The notes under the pieces were generated by a model. That model was not told the DNA's origin. It was given only the letters and a program-made list of their open reading frames with translations, and made no database searches. The translations under genes and the position numbers were made by a program. A DNA stretch of 64,000 bases, taken from assembly GCA_949825045.1 (NCBI GenBank), contig OX463806.1, forward strand, positions 44,168,208 to 44,232,207, written 5' to 3'. The DNA comes from Argyresthia goedartella. Lineage: Eukaryota > Arthropoda > Insecta > Lepidoptera > Argyresthiidae. This document shows positions 52,577 through 63,190 of the stretch, one piece after another (within the stretch, counting starts at the first letter, position 1; each line of letters opens with the position of its first letter).

Positions 52577-55500
52577 TGTGTGTGGGTGGGTGCATGTGTG
52601 TTTTTGTGTTAGTGGGTATATATTTATGTATGAGTATTTAAAATACACTGCTATATTTTGGTGAAAAGTAAAAAATATAAATAAAATAGGTGACGGACGA
52701 TATAAAGATTTCATTATTATAACATATGCTTCTCCGTTTCCTCATAATTGAAGGATAGCAGCCAACCTGTAAGTACCTTTTAACATTCAAATTTGGAGTT
52801 GTTATATATATTGAGCAGCTTGTTTGCTTTATTGTACAGTCTGGTTGATACATAGGGAGAGAATCTCTGTGCTAGGGCTGTTCTTGTGGAGATTTGTTGA
52901 CACACCATGTGATCTCTTCGGGTGTTAGCCCTGATATGTTCCTTTTGGTAAACAAGGGTTGTATGTTGTCGTAGCAGTGACTTTAATACCAACAGTTGTC
53001 GAACTGTTAAGATTTTAGTATCTTTGTAAAGTGTTTCTGTAGGACACAGTCGTGGATTTTCGAAAATGATTTTTAAAATTAATCTCTGTGCTCTCTCTAG
53101 CTGAATCATGTGTGTCTTACTTGCTCCCCCCCACGATGATATACAGTAAGAGAGCACAGACTCACATAGGGAAGTATATATATTTTTAAGAAGCTTTTTA
53201 TCAGCAATGTGGCGTAGCTGCTTAAAAACATATTATGTCAATTTTCTGACCTTGAGTGTTAAGTACTTTATATGTTCAACGAAATTTAGGTTTCTGTCAA
53301 TTATGACACCTAAATATTTAATACTATTTGTTTGAGTTATAACAGGGCATGTACAATCTTTAGAGAAACATGAGTGAGCATATATCTTGTATTCCTTATA
53401 AATGTCCTTATGGGTGCTATTTTTCAACGAAAATTGTATATATTTTGTATTATCTGCATTTAAAGTTAACGAATTTGCAGCTAACCAGTGGCACACTTTA
53501 TCAAAACCTTTTTGTGCTAATATGTGGACTTCCTCCCAAGTATCTGCTACAAATGTTAGGGTTGTATCATCGGCATAGCGTTGAATTTTACAGTTTTCTA
53601 GTTTCATATTACATAAATCATTTATGTAACAGAGGAATAGGGATGGGCCAAGAACACTGCCCTGTGGCACTCCGTAAGTTATTGGACATTCAGCACTAAC
53701 AAAGTCACTTATCTTTACACACTGAGTACGACCAGACATGTATTTTTTATAAGGTTTAGTTGATCACCTCTTATACCCATTTTTTCGAGCTTATCATAAA
53801 GCTTTGTAAAACAGACTGTATCAAAAGCCTTTGCTTAGTCGAGAAATATAGTGATACATTTCTTTTTACAATCCAACATTTTGGTCAAATAGGTTGTATA
53901 GTCAAAGATCGCATCATCTGTCGACCTTCCATTTCTAAAACCATATTGGTTTTCAGATAAAAGATTTTTTTGTTTCAAGATATTATCTAAGTAATCTTTG
54001 TTTAAATATTTTTTCAATTATTTTAGAAAGGGTTGGAAGAATACAGATAGGTCTATAATTATTTATACAATCTCTCTTTCCCCCTTTGTGTATAGGAAGT
54101 ACAATAGCTTTTTTTAAAGTTTTAGGAAAATGTCCACTTTCCATACACCGATTGAATATATGAGTCAAAGTAGGTACTATGTAGTCCTTCATAGTCTTCA
54201 GGACTTGGGATGAGATACCATCATGTCCTGCAGAAAAACTTGATTTCAGGCTCATAATTATTTTTTCTAATTCTTTGCTATCAGTCTGTATTAAAGTCAG
54301 TGAGTCACTTGCTGTGGATTTTTTTTTCGGTTTGTAATGCTGGAACATTTGGGTGAATTTGGTTTGCTAGTTTTAAGCCAACACCAGTGAAGAAATTGTT
54401 AAGAGCATCGACAGATTTTTCTCCTGTGTCTTGTATTCCTATCAGTTCCTGAGGAGGGTTTTTATTTTTATTTAGATTTGTAATAGTTTTGATTGTGTTC
54501 CATAACATTTTATTATTTCCTTTTGCATTCGTTAATTATTTTTGTTCATAGGCAAGTTTTGCTTTTCTAGTAATCTCTTTTAAATAGTTTCGGTACCGCT
54601 TGTATGTAGTAATAAGTATACAGTTGTTAGCGTCTTTTTTAAGCTTAGTGTGCATTCTGTCTCGGTTTTTGATACACCTTAGCAAACCAACAGCAATCCA
54701 CGGTTTAAATGTTATTTTGTTTCTAGGTAACTTAATGGTGATAGTATTTTTTTAAATAATAGTGTTCAGAAACTCTAAAAACATATTTGTGGCATAGTTT
54801 ATGTCGCTTATCGCTAGTATTTTACTAAAATCCATTTGTTTGTAGTCATTCACAAGGTTTTCAAAGTTTAGTTTAGTGAGTGTTTTGGTTTTATTAAAGA
54901 AGTTGTAGCCCCTAGTATGTAGACAAAGTAGAACGGATTCATGATCTGTTATAGCTGTTTGCAACTTAAATGTTATTGTTGTTTGTTTTGTTTTAATGAT
55001 TGCGTGGTCCAGGCAGCTTTTTCCACGCGTTGGCGTATAGTATGTTGGTGTTAGACCCATGTAGATTAGCATATCCAAGTATTCAGTTGCATCACTGTGT
55101 AATTCCGCAATATTTATATTTATATCTCCCACCAAGACGATACTCTTGAAGAACACCAGATTCTTCAATAGTATCTGTAGAGAGCTTAGGAATTTATCTA
55201 TATTTTCAAATGAGGGGGGTCTATAAATCGCGATTATTACAAAATCCAATTTAGATTTAACCAGTAGACAGTATGCTTCTTCTAAATTATATTCCTCTAC
55301 ACAAAAATTTAAAGCACTATTTAAGAAGACAACGACGCCATCATTTTGGTTATAGTTATGTGAAGTTCTGTAATTTAAATATCCATCTAAAGTAGGTGGA
55401 TTATTTACACACGATAACCAACATTCGCTAAGTACAATTATATCGCATTTTATTTTTATATTCGTTATAAGTATGCAAAGGCTATCAAAATTATGATTTA

Positions 55501-55600
55501 TGCTTCGAATATTCTGCTGTAGTATTTTTAGGTGGGAATGTGGATTTTTAAAAGTGAAATACATTCCTCGGGATAACAAGATATTGGCTCACAAATGTTT
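52424..55600 (-). mobile_element. Nearly complete but mutated LINE ORF2 with 3' UTR
   Basis: Minus strand: endonuclease at 55579-54752 (LQQNIRSINHNF, LSECWLS, IYRPPSFENIDKF, VLVGDININI, SCLDHAII, AITDHESV); linker with a few stops; RT from 54348 (SFSAGHDGISSQVLK, NYRPICILPTLSKIIEKIF, NQYGFRNGRSTDDAI, AKAFDTVCF, YGVPQGSVLGPSLFLCYIND, catalytic RYADD at about 53567-53581); C-terminus SYCISSWGGASKTHM and LERAQRLILKIIF to 52780. The 3' UTR includes a GT microsatellite. No ORF1 is seen upstream of 55600, so it is 5'-truncated. Jockey/CR1 group; only a handful of stops and shifts, so younger than the 18-21 kb LINE. Confidence 0.85.
52531..52600. repeat. (GT)n microsatellite
   Basis: CG/TG start, then mainly GT units with some TTTG and GGG interruptions. 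Confidence 0.95.
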
Positions 55601-55919
55601 AACTAGTCGACATTGCTTATAGGGTCATTTAGATCAGGGAATTTTGTTATGTGAAAAACTATAATCACTACTTAATATATGCTGTCGTCATTCCATCACC
55701 AGCTCAAGACACCAAGTTTGCAAACCAGCTTATCATTATTTACAATATTAGTTTAAACACAACCGCTCTTCGATTATTCCTCATAGACTGAGGTACAAAG
55801 CTATTTTTGACGAGTCAACCCGAATAAGTGGAAATAGGAATGTTGTCAGATTGGCTTTTGACGAATCCCTCATCCACTATTTGATTATATATAGTACATT
55901 ATACAAAACACGTAATTTT
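55601..55919. other. Unassigned sequence
   Basis: No gene or repeat is recognised. Confidence 0.4.
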
Positions 55920-56330
55920 CAACTGACTTCAAAAAGGAGGAGGTTCTCAATTCGTCTGTTTTTTTCTGTGTGTTTGTTACGGGATTACTCCGTCAATTAG
56001 GAACCGATTTTGAAGATTTTTGTTTTGATTGGTAGGTCATAGTACAGAAGCGGTCCCATATAAATTTGTTTTAAATAGATTTAGTGCTTTTTGAAAAAAT
56101 CAACACATACAAAAAATATATACTTAGATGAAGTTTTGGTTTGTGGTTCCATGCAGCAAAAAGTTTTGATGAGGACTTTTCATGTACACATACTTCATTC
56201 GCATCTGGACCGCATTGAACTTGATGTTGGTGATTTGTCTGCGAGGTCGAGCGGCCGGCCGAACTCAGACTGCGAGTTGAAAAGTGAAGTCATCATAAGC
56301 GCCGTCATATGAGAAATTTACAAAGCGGTT
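55920..56330 (+). repeat. Dispersed insect repeat fragment ('ttcaaaaaggaggaggttct' type)
   Basis: Opens with ACTTCAAAAAGGAGGAGGTT and has AGGAACCGATTTTGAAGATT. I recognise this phrase as common in lepidopteran repeats. A shorter relative (CCTCGAAAAAGGAGGATGTT) is at about 26912. No coding potential is accepted for the 73-codon frame at 56091. Confidence 0.55.
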
Positions 56331-56339
56331 CGGAAATGG

Positions 56340-57200
56340 CCGATATGTTTTTGGACATAACTTCGGTAATACTGTGACTATTAAAACGAAAGAAAAATTG
56401 TTGTCATGTCCACAAACCTAGCTTTAATTTAAGTGCTTCTTTTTGCAGCAAATACTTCAGCCTTATGCATTACATCAAACAGCAGATCTGTCATAGTCAT
56501 ATATAACATAACATAAAGAAAGACTGAAATCTTTTAAATCAAAACTTTCGGGAAACGTTTTTTAAATTATAAAAGTGATAAATCATTGAGAAAATTTATA
56601 AAATTGAGTTAGAAAGTCAATCGCCATGTCACGACATGCTATCATACAACCCAGGCAAATTTGTCAGCTACCACAGGTAAGCATTAATTTATACTAGGTA
56701 TACTTAGATTTTCTTGTATTTTATACATTATTTTAAGACACAATAATATAGGGGAAGATATATCACAAATTATTTTAGCCCAGAAATATTAGAAATGCGT
56801 TTATGGTAGCGCATTTACAACAATTTAACTTGTATAATAAGAACAGAATATGCTGAATTTGATGAAAATGATTTGATCTATATGCACCTTATCCGCAAAG
56901 TACCATTGGTGAGCGAAATTTGATGTGGATTTTATATCTCGCGGATCCGGCTGGACGCCAAAAACACGTGCGATGTGTTGCAATACTAACTAATAAAGAC
57001 TAAAATTACCAATAAATACTGCATAGTGCCCATGTGCAGTAACTCGAGTGTGAAAACACCAAATAAGTTATTTTTGTGTGCCATTTTTGGTCATAACTTC
57101 GGCAATACTGTGACTATTAAAACGAAACAAAAACTGGTGTAATTTTCACAAACTTGGCTTTAATACTAAGTGCTTATTTATACAAAATCCAATACCTTAG
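56340..57200. repeat. Direct duplicate of a ~110-bp segment
   Basis: 56350-56460 and 57085-57190 share ATAACTTCGG, AATACTGTGACTATTAAAAC, CACAAAC, GGCTTTAAT-like and AAGTGCTT in order, about 735 bp apart. Between and around them is unassigned AT-rich sequence. Confidence 0.65.
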
Positions 57201-58089
57201 CCTTATTTATTGGTCTACGATAAAAGTCAGTAAAAAGGTGCATGTTTTTTATTTCAAAAACCAAATTTCCGACACTACCAATTTGGGATAACTTGGAACG
57301 GCTTGCCTCAAGTTACCCTGCTTGTCCCAAGTTATAAGATATGATTATAGTACATTTTTATAAAGAACATTTGTTATACATTTATTTTAGATGCCATACC
57401 ATGCATCGACATTACGTACGCGCTATAGGAAACAAAACTTTATCCTTATTACGACAAAGAAAAAATACCAGAAGTATTAGCAGCCGTACCTGAGGGAGCA
57501 ACGATGCAATAATATTGCCAAAAAAGATTCTGCGTAAAATGTATCTATCCAGTTTTTTTTGGAATGACAATAATTTTCTTAAAAACCAAAAATAACTATA
57601 AATATCCATTCTTGGATAACATCTTTTCTACAGCTAGGTACTAAGAAATCATGAAATTATTTCAAGTTTTACGTTGATCGATTGAGTTATCAATCAGTGT
57701 CAATTTGAATATTTTAATATGATTTTATTTTGAAACAAGTAGAATACGCGTCGAAAATATCTACTATAAGCAGGTATATCAATGCTAGAAGGCAACACTG
57801 ACTATTGTTTCTTTTCCGACTTGCTTGTCAAAAATCTGAAATTGCGAACTTTCTTTTCTGATTTCATGTTTGCTATGATTTGAGATAACATTGCTAATCG
57901 TTATTTGAGAACTTCGCTCTTATTTTTACTGCAGTGAACGAATCAATTCTTACATCACAAAGAGCATGTTCGTGCACACATCGCGAAACTAGAGGAAAAT
58001 CGCCGTCAAAACATTGCGTGGTTGGTCGGAAATCTTCCGTAAACGGCGGCATGCTTGTGTATGATGCAAAATACACAATTTATCGTCAT
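57201..58089. other. Unassigned sequence upstream of the SCAP-like exon
   Basis: No coding sequence is recognised. CpG content rises from about 57960 onward, towards the exon. Confidence 0.4.
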
Positions 58090-58251
58090 TCTCATTACGC
58101 TTCGCGCTATCGACCGTGATGTGTTCGTAACAGTTAACCGGTAGTTGGTGATAACAGAGTGAGTTAGCAACGCGGAAGTGTTTGGCGATGGGGTCCTGAG
58201 TTGTGATTGTGTTAGTAATCACGTGTGTTTACCTGCCTGCTATTGATTACG
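58090..58251 (+). promoter_or_regulatory. Probable promoter / 5' UTR of the SCAP-like gene
   Basis: CpG-richer and TATA-less sequence directly upstream of the start codon. ATCACGTG at 58218-58225 contains TCACGTG, an E-box/SRE type bound by bHLH factors including SREBP, which would fit feedback control of a sterol-pathway gene. The transcription start cannot be fixed from sequence. Confidence 0.4.
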
Positions 58252-58370
58252 ATGGCGGGAAGTACGCTCCCGGAGCGGGTAGCCCAGATCTACTACACTT
58301 ACGGGCTGTTCTGTTCCTCGCATCCCTTCACGGCTATAACCCTCGCGCTCTCCGTAATTCTATTATGCTG
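58252..58370 (+). CDS. SCAP: SCAP first coding exon (SREBP cleavage-activating protein N-terminus)
   Basis: ATG at 58252 opens 39 full codons plus two bases, ending at a GTGAGT donor (58371). Without splicing the frame would hit TGA at once. The protein reads MAGSTLPERVAQIYYTYGLF then CSSHPFTAITLALSVILLC: an amphipathic start, a YGLFCSSHP segment and the beginning of a hydrophobic helix. This pattern fits the N-terminus of animal SCAP, where ER..YY.-.GL.C.S.P is followed by TM1 and CCYPLL; the split TG codon could complete the second Cys. SCAP escorts SREBP from ER to Golgi under sterol control. The exon is too short for an ORF scan. Alternative: another sterol-sensing-domain protein. Confidence 0.7.
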
Positions 58371-58784
58371 GTGAGTAATTAATTGTCTGTACTGGCTTTC
58401 TACAAGATTTAGATTATATGACATTAGACCCTAAATCGGACCCTCAAACCAGTATAGTTTTACACATAATTAGAGTATTAGGCAATCTTTAAAGATCCTA
58501 AGTTACTAACCAAATATTACAATCAGTGATCATTAATCACCAATTAGTTATTGGATATGAGCTCGTTTCAAAGTTCAAATGATCATTCTGATTCTGATTC
58601 TGATTATATTATCTAACATACATGTTTATTATAGTCAATGAATTGGTCACATTATGTTTACCAAACTCTGGAGTATAGCTGTTCATCATCATTTAACTAA
58701 TCTAATATACTGTGTGTACCTTAAATATTGTAGATAGAATATTCTACTGAGATTCCACCATGAAAATGCAACAATACATTGCTG
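58371..58784 (+). other. Start of SCAP-like intron 1
   Basis: Begins GTGAGTAATT. AT-rich, with a TTCTGAT repeat near 58590-58610. No exon is seen. I read 58371-64000 as intron because no second SCAP exon (expected to continue C-YPLL) was found in it. Confidence 0.5.
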
Positions 58785-59142
58785 ATTTAATTCTTATACC
58801 ATGGTGGTAGAGCGCCAACCTTTGAAAAGTCCATTGTACTGAGGGTATCCCTGCACAAGAAAGGCCAATCAAGTGTGATACACCATAGAGCAAGTAGATT
58901 ATTCCTATTTCCGGTCACTATTACCAGCAAAAAGTAATAGAATGAGGATCAATATATCCAGATGGCCGCTTCCGGCAAGCACGGTCGAATGGAAGGTGAG
59001 CTTGTGCGCGTAAGCATTTATACAAACTATCATCATTCATATAGAGGGAGTACTTGCGCAAGTGGGAAGGTAAAAAATTATTTAAACTGCATACAAAATT
59101 ACCCAGAGATGAGCATTTGTAGATTGTCAATCGGTACTTCAT
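58785..59142. other. Intronic sequence with a possible tRNA-like head
   Basis: GGTGGTAGAGCGCCAACC at about 58802 resembles a polymerase III A box, but the following B box is poor. Otherwise unassigned. Confidence 0.3.
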
Positions 59143-59300
59143 AGACCATTTCTATTGAAGGTGCGAATGATGAAGCTTTGATTGGAAAGTAATCACTTGA
59201 ACTCAGGCTCGGGTCGGGAAGCTTCGTCATAGACCATTTCTATCGAAGGTGCGAGTGATGAAGCTTCAATCAGAACGTAATCACTTGAACTCGGGTTGGC
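59143..59300 (+). repeat. ~84-bp tandem duplication
   Basis: CATAGACCATTTCTAT, GAAGGTGCGA, TGATGAAGCTT and GTAATCACTTGAACTC appear twice, at 59142-59200 and 59227-59300. Confidence 0.85.
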
Positions 59301-59404
59301 ATGTTGTTCATACTATTTTTGAGAAATGTACTATTCCCTCATCATACATAGTGCAACAAAATAAGATTTGAGCATATACATTACATTCAATAGTAAACAA
59401 TACA

Positions 59405-59735
59405 TCACTGACAAGAATCAGCTTTTACAAACTTCTTTATATCATGATAAATTAGGAATGCCAATGATCCTGAATCCTGTGCGGGTAAATCCATAGTCGA
59501 TTTACCCCTAGTGAATCCATATTGCTTGGCGTGGAGTTGTTTTGTATGGTTGAAGTGTGAGAGTATTTGATTGTGTATAATTTTTTCAAATATTTTATTT
59601 AGTGCTGGAAGAACAGATATTGGTCTGAAATTTGAACGATCATGCATGTCTCCCAACCTGAACAGAGGTATCAGTTTACTGTGTTTCATGAGGTCTGGGA
59701 AAGATCCATCGTCAAAATATTTTGAATATATATGC
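59405..59735 (-). mobile_element. LINE family F1 RT fragment
   Basis: The minus strand reads MKHSKLIPLFRLGDMHDRSN, FRPISVLPALNKIFEKII, LSHFNHTKQLHAKQYGFTRG and KSTMD, closely parallel to the RT start at about 30950-30760. Broken on both sides. Confidence 0.85.
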
Positions 59736-59954
59736 TAAGTGTGTGGCTATAACTAGAATTACTGAACCAATGACTGCATGATATACCCCACAGATCTTCA
59801 GTATTTTTTAAAGTTAAGTAATCTAAAGGTTTTGACAATTCCCTGGGGATATACATGATGACATGATGAAATTTCAAATATTCATTACTTATGCTAGTGT
59901 TGTTTTTTAATAAAGCCAGCTTCATTTGGAGATGAGTTTAGATGCTCTGTTGTC
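59736..59954. other. Unassigned sequence
   Basis: A 79-codon minus-strand frame (59925-59686) is open but has no motif I recognise. It may be part of another element. Confidence 0.3.
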
Positions 59955-60290
59955 AGTAAGGGTACATAGTTATAGTTTATCACGGATCACTTCCGTAATT
60001 CGATGTCTTAAATTTTGCGCCTATTTTGCTTGATGTGGGTTCCGGGCATTACTCCTGCCAACCCAGCTGTAGGAAGCCTAGCAAACCCATCAAGATGTTG
60101 CCGTCGACTTCCTGGAGTGATCGGAGGTGTGTTGCTGGGTAGATGACCATGCCGGAACATTCCAGTAGAATGTTGGTGGCTGTCTCCTCAACCTCGATGC
60201 AGGCTCTGCACAGTGGGCTGTCTGTAACCGCTAGAGTGTGAAAGTGTTTATTTAGCAAAGCATATCCAGTCATCACTCCTGTAATAGGTG
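59955..60290 (-). mobile_element. RNase H-type LINE, 3'-end fragment 1
   Basis: The minus strand has TGYALLNKHFHTLAVTDSPL followed by CRACIEVEETATNILLEC, a C-x2-C...H/N-x4-C zinc-finger-like tail in which His is replaced by Asn, and EVDGNILMGLLGFL. The 3' UTR ends near 59955 with TATAGTT repeats. Closely related to the next fragment. Confidence 0.8.
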
Positions 60291-60409
60291 TAGTTATTTT
60301 ACTATCTCCGAAAAACTTTTTAGCTTTGTTGCTGTCATTTGTGGTTCCAGCGCCCTGTTTAACTATGTCAATCTACAAATTGCATTGATTTCCCTACGAT
60401 TTTTTTCTT

Positions 60410-61200
60410 GCAGTCCATATAGTTATAGTTATAGTTTGTCGCGGGCGAATTTTCGGCAACTCGACGTCTTAAATTTGCGCCGTTTTTGCGTGACGTGGGT
60501 TGGAGGCACTACTCCTGCTAACCCAGCCCCTGTAGGAAGCCTAGCAGACCCTTAATGTTGCCGACGACTTCCTGGAGCGACCTCGGCGTCCCAAGGTGTG
60601 TTGCACGGCAGATGGCCACGCGGGAACATTCCAGCAGGACGTGGGTGGCTGTCTCCTCGACCTCCATGCAGGCTCTACACAGGGGGCTGACCGTGACACC
60701 TAGAGTGTGTAAGTGTTTATTTAGCAAAGCGTGTCCAGTTATCGCTCCGGTCACCTAGCGAAGTTGTGGCCTCTTGAGCTTCAGAAGCTTACGCGACAAT
60801 CCGGGTCTTATCATCGGGAGGGCCTGTCCGGCTTGCTTGCAGGTATCCAAGGATGACCAATAATGTTGGTGAGTTACCTTTGTGTGTTGTCGTAGGGTTT
60901 TCCTCAACCAGCTGAATGGCAATGGTATTATGGGTTCTGGTCCCTCCACTGTCTGTTCCAAACCCAACCTTGCCAGTGCATCGTCGTTGCCGCGCGAGCC
61001 ACTGTGTCTCTTTATCCATTGCAGGGTGACAATGCTGTGGTTGCATACCTCTGAGAGGGCTTGGTGACACTCGTATATAAGCCCAGAACTGATGGTGTTG
61101 CTTTGCAGAAGTGCTTTGCTGCCGGATAGTATGCGGATAGGAAAATCCTTTACCTCTCTGCAATAGCTGCAGCCCAGTCCATTGTTTGAAGTCTAACCTG
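60410..61200 (-). mobile_element. RNase H-type LINE, 3'-end fragment 2
   Basis: Minus strand from the right: DFPIRILSGSKALLQSNTIS and HSIVTLQWIKRHSGSRGNDD (RNase H core, degenerate), GPEPIIPLPFSW, LLKLKRPQLR, a stop, then TGHALLNKHLHTLGVTVSPL and CRACMEVEETATHVLLEC (C-x2-C-x7-H-x4-C). This arrangement is found in insect LINEs that keep an RNase H domain (I/R1/LOA-type). The 3' UTR repeats the pattern of fragment 1. Confidence 0.85.
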
Positions 61201-61254
61201 TAAGCTGAAATTTATGTTATTAACATGTGACATCGTAATCGTGACCTCTTATTA

Positions 61255-62520
61255 AGAAATATAAGTGCAGCATTATTAATGCATATTTGAAGTAAACATT
61301 CCATACATATGATCCAGGCATTTTAAGATGAAAGTCTGTACATTTATCCTACATTTCTTTATCTCCTGGTCTTCAGTAAATCGCGTTTAGATTGTTCATT
61401 TCTCAGGGCTTTGCTTTACAGATATTGCAGGAAGCAGACGAAGTGTCAGAAATATATGAGGAAATTTTTCCATCTAACATTGTCAAGAGCACTTCGTGAT
61501 TTATACATATGTCTCCTACCTTTGTTGGATGCAATACATTGCATTGCATTGCATTTGGTCTTGCATTTGGTCTTCAAATACCTTTCTCTCTCTTTCTGCT
61601 GACTCTTTAGATTCATTCATGAATTTGAACAAATAGTTGGACAGTAAAATGTAGACGATAGTTGATCATTTTCCCACAAAATAACATTATCTGAAAGAAT
61701 CCTTAATGGAACCAAACTAATGATATAGATATTTGAGTCATCCGAATCAGCCTTTTGCTTAAAATTGCTTTGTCCTGAAGCCTCGTCAAAGCCCCATTTG
61801 CTTACAAGTTTTACATTATTCTTATATTCAGTTCTAAATTATTTGCAATTATGAGTCTGGACACAGTTAAATCAAGCAAAGCTTGCAATTTTATCTGCTT
61901 CTATTGCAATTTTATATGCTATTTTATTTTATCCTTCTTCAATAACAGTTAGATGTTCTTTTGAGAGATAATCCAGTTTTGCTTTTGAGAGATAATGCAA
62001 TTCATTGGCTAACTCTCTCAGGCTCATGACATGAATTGCCACTTTAAAAGTTTAAGTGATACTAACATACCCAGTGCATTTTCAGCTTATTATAAAGATT
62101 TTTTCATTTATTCTGAACTGAACCTTATGGATATTTTCAGGATGTTTAATAAGATGTCCCAAAATTCTGCTTACGTCTTCATTACTTTAAAGTTTGAATA
62201 CATCTTCTTTTTTATCATGAGACTACTTCTTCAAATTGTTTTCTTGGAGTAGAGAAGAAACTGGGCTATACTGTAGGACTTTCTAACCACTTTGCATTAT
62301 TTTCATGAAAATGATTGAAATAATGATTAGCAGCAGCGTTTTATCCGGCAAAATTCTGAGAACTTCACAGTGTTTTCTTCATTCAATTGCAAGCCAAGCT
62401 CCTATTTTAGATGTTCACAAAACACTATCCGAAAATGTTTTAAGCTTCTCTTTTAAAAGCTTAACTACGTCGATATTGTTCATAACATTTTTGGTTTTGA
62501 TCACGAATAGTTGAGAATTT
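61255..62520 (-). pseudogene. Broken Transib/RAG1-like DNA transposase
   Basis: Minus-strand blocks in order: VVKLLKEKLKTFSDSVL, a stop, TSKIGAWLAIE and HCEVLRILPDKTLL (62460-62330); SLRELANELHYLSKAKLDYL (about 62015-61960); NVKLVSKWGFDEASGQSNFK (about 61810-61770), which matches the region of the first catalytic Asp; SDDSNIYIISLVPLRILSDN; ILWENDQLSSTFYCP; TKVGDICINHEVLLTMLDGK; ACNICKAKP with a CxxC pair (61418-61429); and MECLLQ near 61280. The order parallels the catalytic core of Transib transposases and RAG1. Stops and shifts make it dead. The C-terminal part that would hold the last catalytic Glu is missing, replaced by the LINE at 61200. Lies antisense in SCAP-like intron 1. Confidence 0.65.
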
Positions 62521-62560
62521 CAAAGAATATTAAGATAAAAGATAGTTAGAACTGTTAAGG

Positions 62561-62612
62561 AACACTTGAAATTGTTAATAAAGTAAGGTCTTTATTAACA
62601 ATTTCAAGTGTT
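62561..62612. repeat. Perfect 23-bp fold-back with a 6-base loop
   Basis: 62561-62583 (AACACTTGAAATTGTTAATA...) is exactly reverse-complemented at 62590-62612. Loop TAAGGT. Confidence 0.95.
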
Positions 62613-63004
62613 AGATCTTTCTTCTAGGCTTAAAATAATTTGATAATTTGCTGTACAAGATCAACAATTTAGAGTAAATGACACAAAATAATATTGCAGG
62701 CTTGCAGGTTGGTAATAAAATGTATTCAATCAGACTGAATACATAATCATTATAAAGTCAGACAATAGTAGTGTCTTATCTCTTTGAGAAATGTTAGGAC
62801 AGAATTTGCTGCAGGACATGTACATCTTGTCTTGTCTATTTCACTCATAATATAATATTTTTTAAAGTAGTGGCTCAATCGGCAGTATGAGTTTATTTTT
62901 ATTTAAATGTATTTTGTAATAATGGTCCATATTTCTATATGATACTGAATCCTGGACAATCCGAATGCTGGACTTCTTTTGACATATAGTATTTGTATGT
63001 AAAC
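62613..63004. other. Unassigned intronic sequence
   Basis: Contains a 9-bp stem ATGTATTCA / TGAATACAT around 62719-62745. Nothing else is recognised. Confidence 0.4.
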
Positions 63005-63190
63005 GGAAGGAAAAATAGAAGGTGCAAGAATAAGGGAAGACCACATACACGCTGGTGTAGTAACACACAGGAATACCTGCAGCTTGGTCTACACGGGGCA
63101 GTCCACGCAGCCTAGGACAGAATAAAATGGAGATCCTTGGTCAAGCCCCGTACCAACAACCACGACAGTCACGATCAGATGGAATTAAAA
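63005..63190 (+). mobile_element. C-terminal tail of a LINE (RPxTRW...DRxKWRSLV type)
   Basis: The plus strand reads NKGRPHTRW, then CSNTQEYLQLGLHGAVHAA, a stop and DRIKWRSLVKPRTNNHDSHD. This tail (GRP.TRW ... A.DR.KWR.LV) is typical of C-termini of several insect LINE reverse transcriptases. Only the last ~60 residues remain. Confidence 0.65.

Noticed and set aside
52424..52714. 96-codon minus-strand frame with His-Thr repeats
   Set aside because: It is translation of the GT microsatellite in a LINE 3' UTR.
59686..59925. 79-codon minus-strand frame beside a LINE fragment
   Set aside because: Open but with no recognisable motif. It could be transposon-derived, but I cannot name it.
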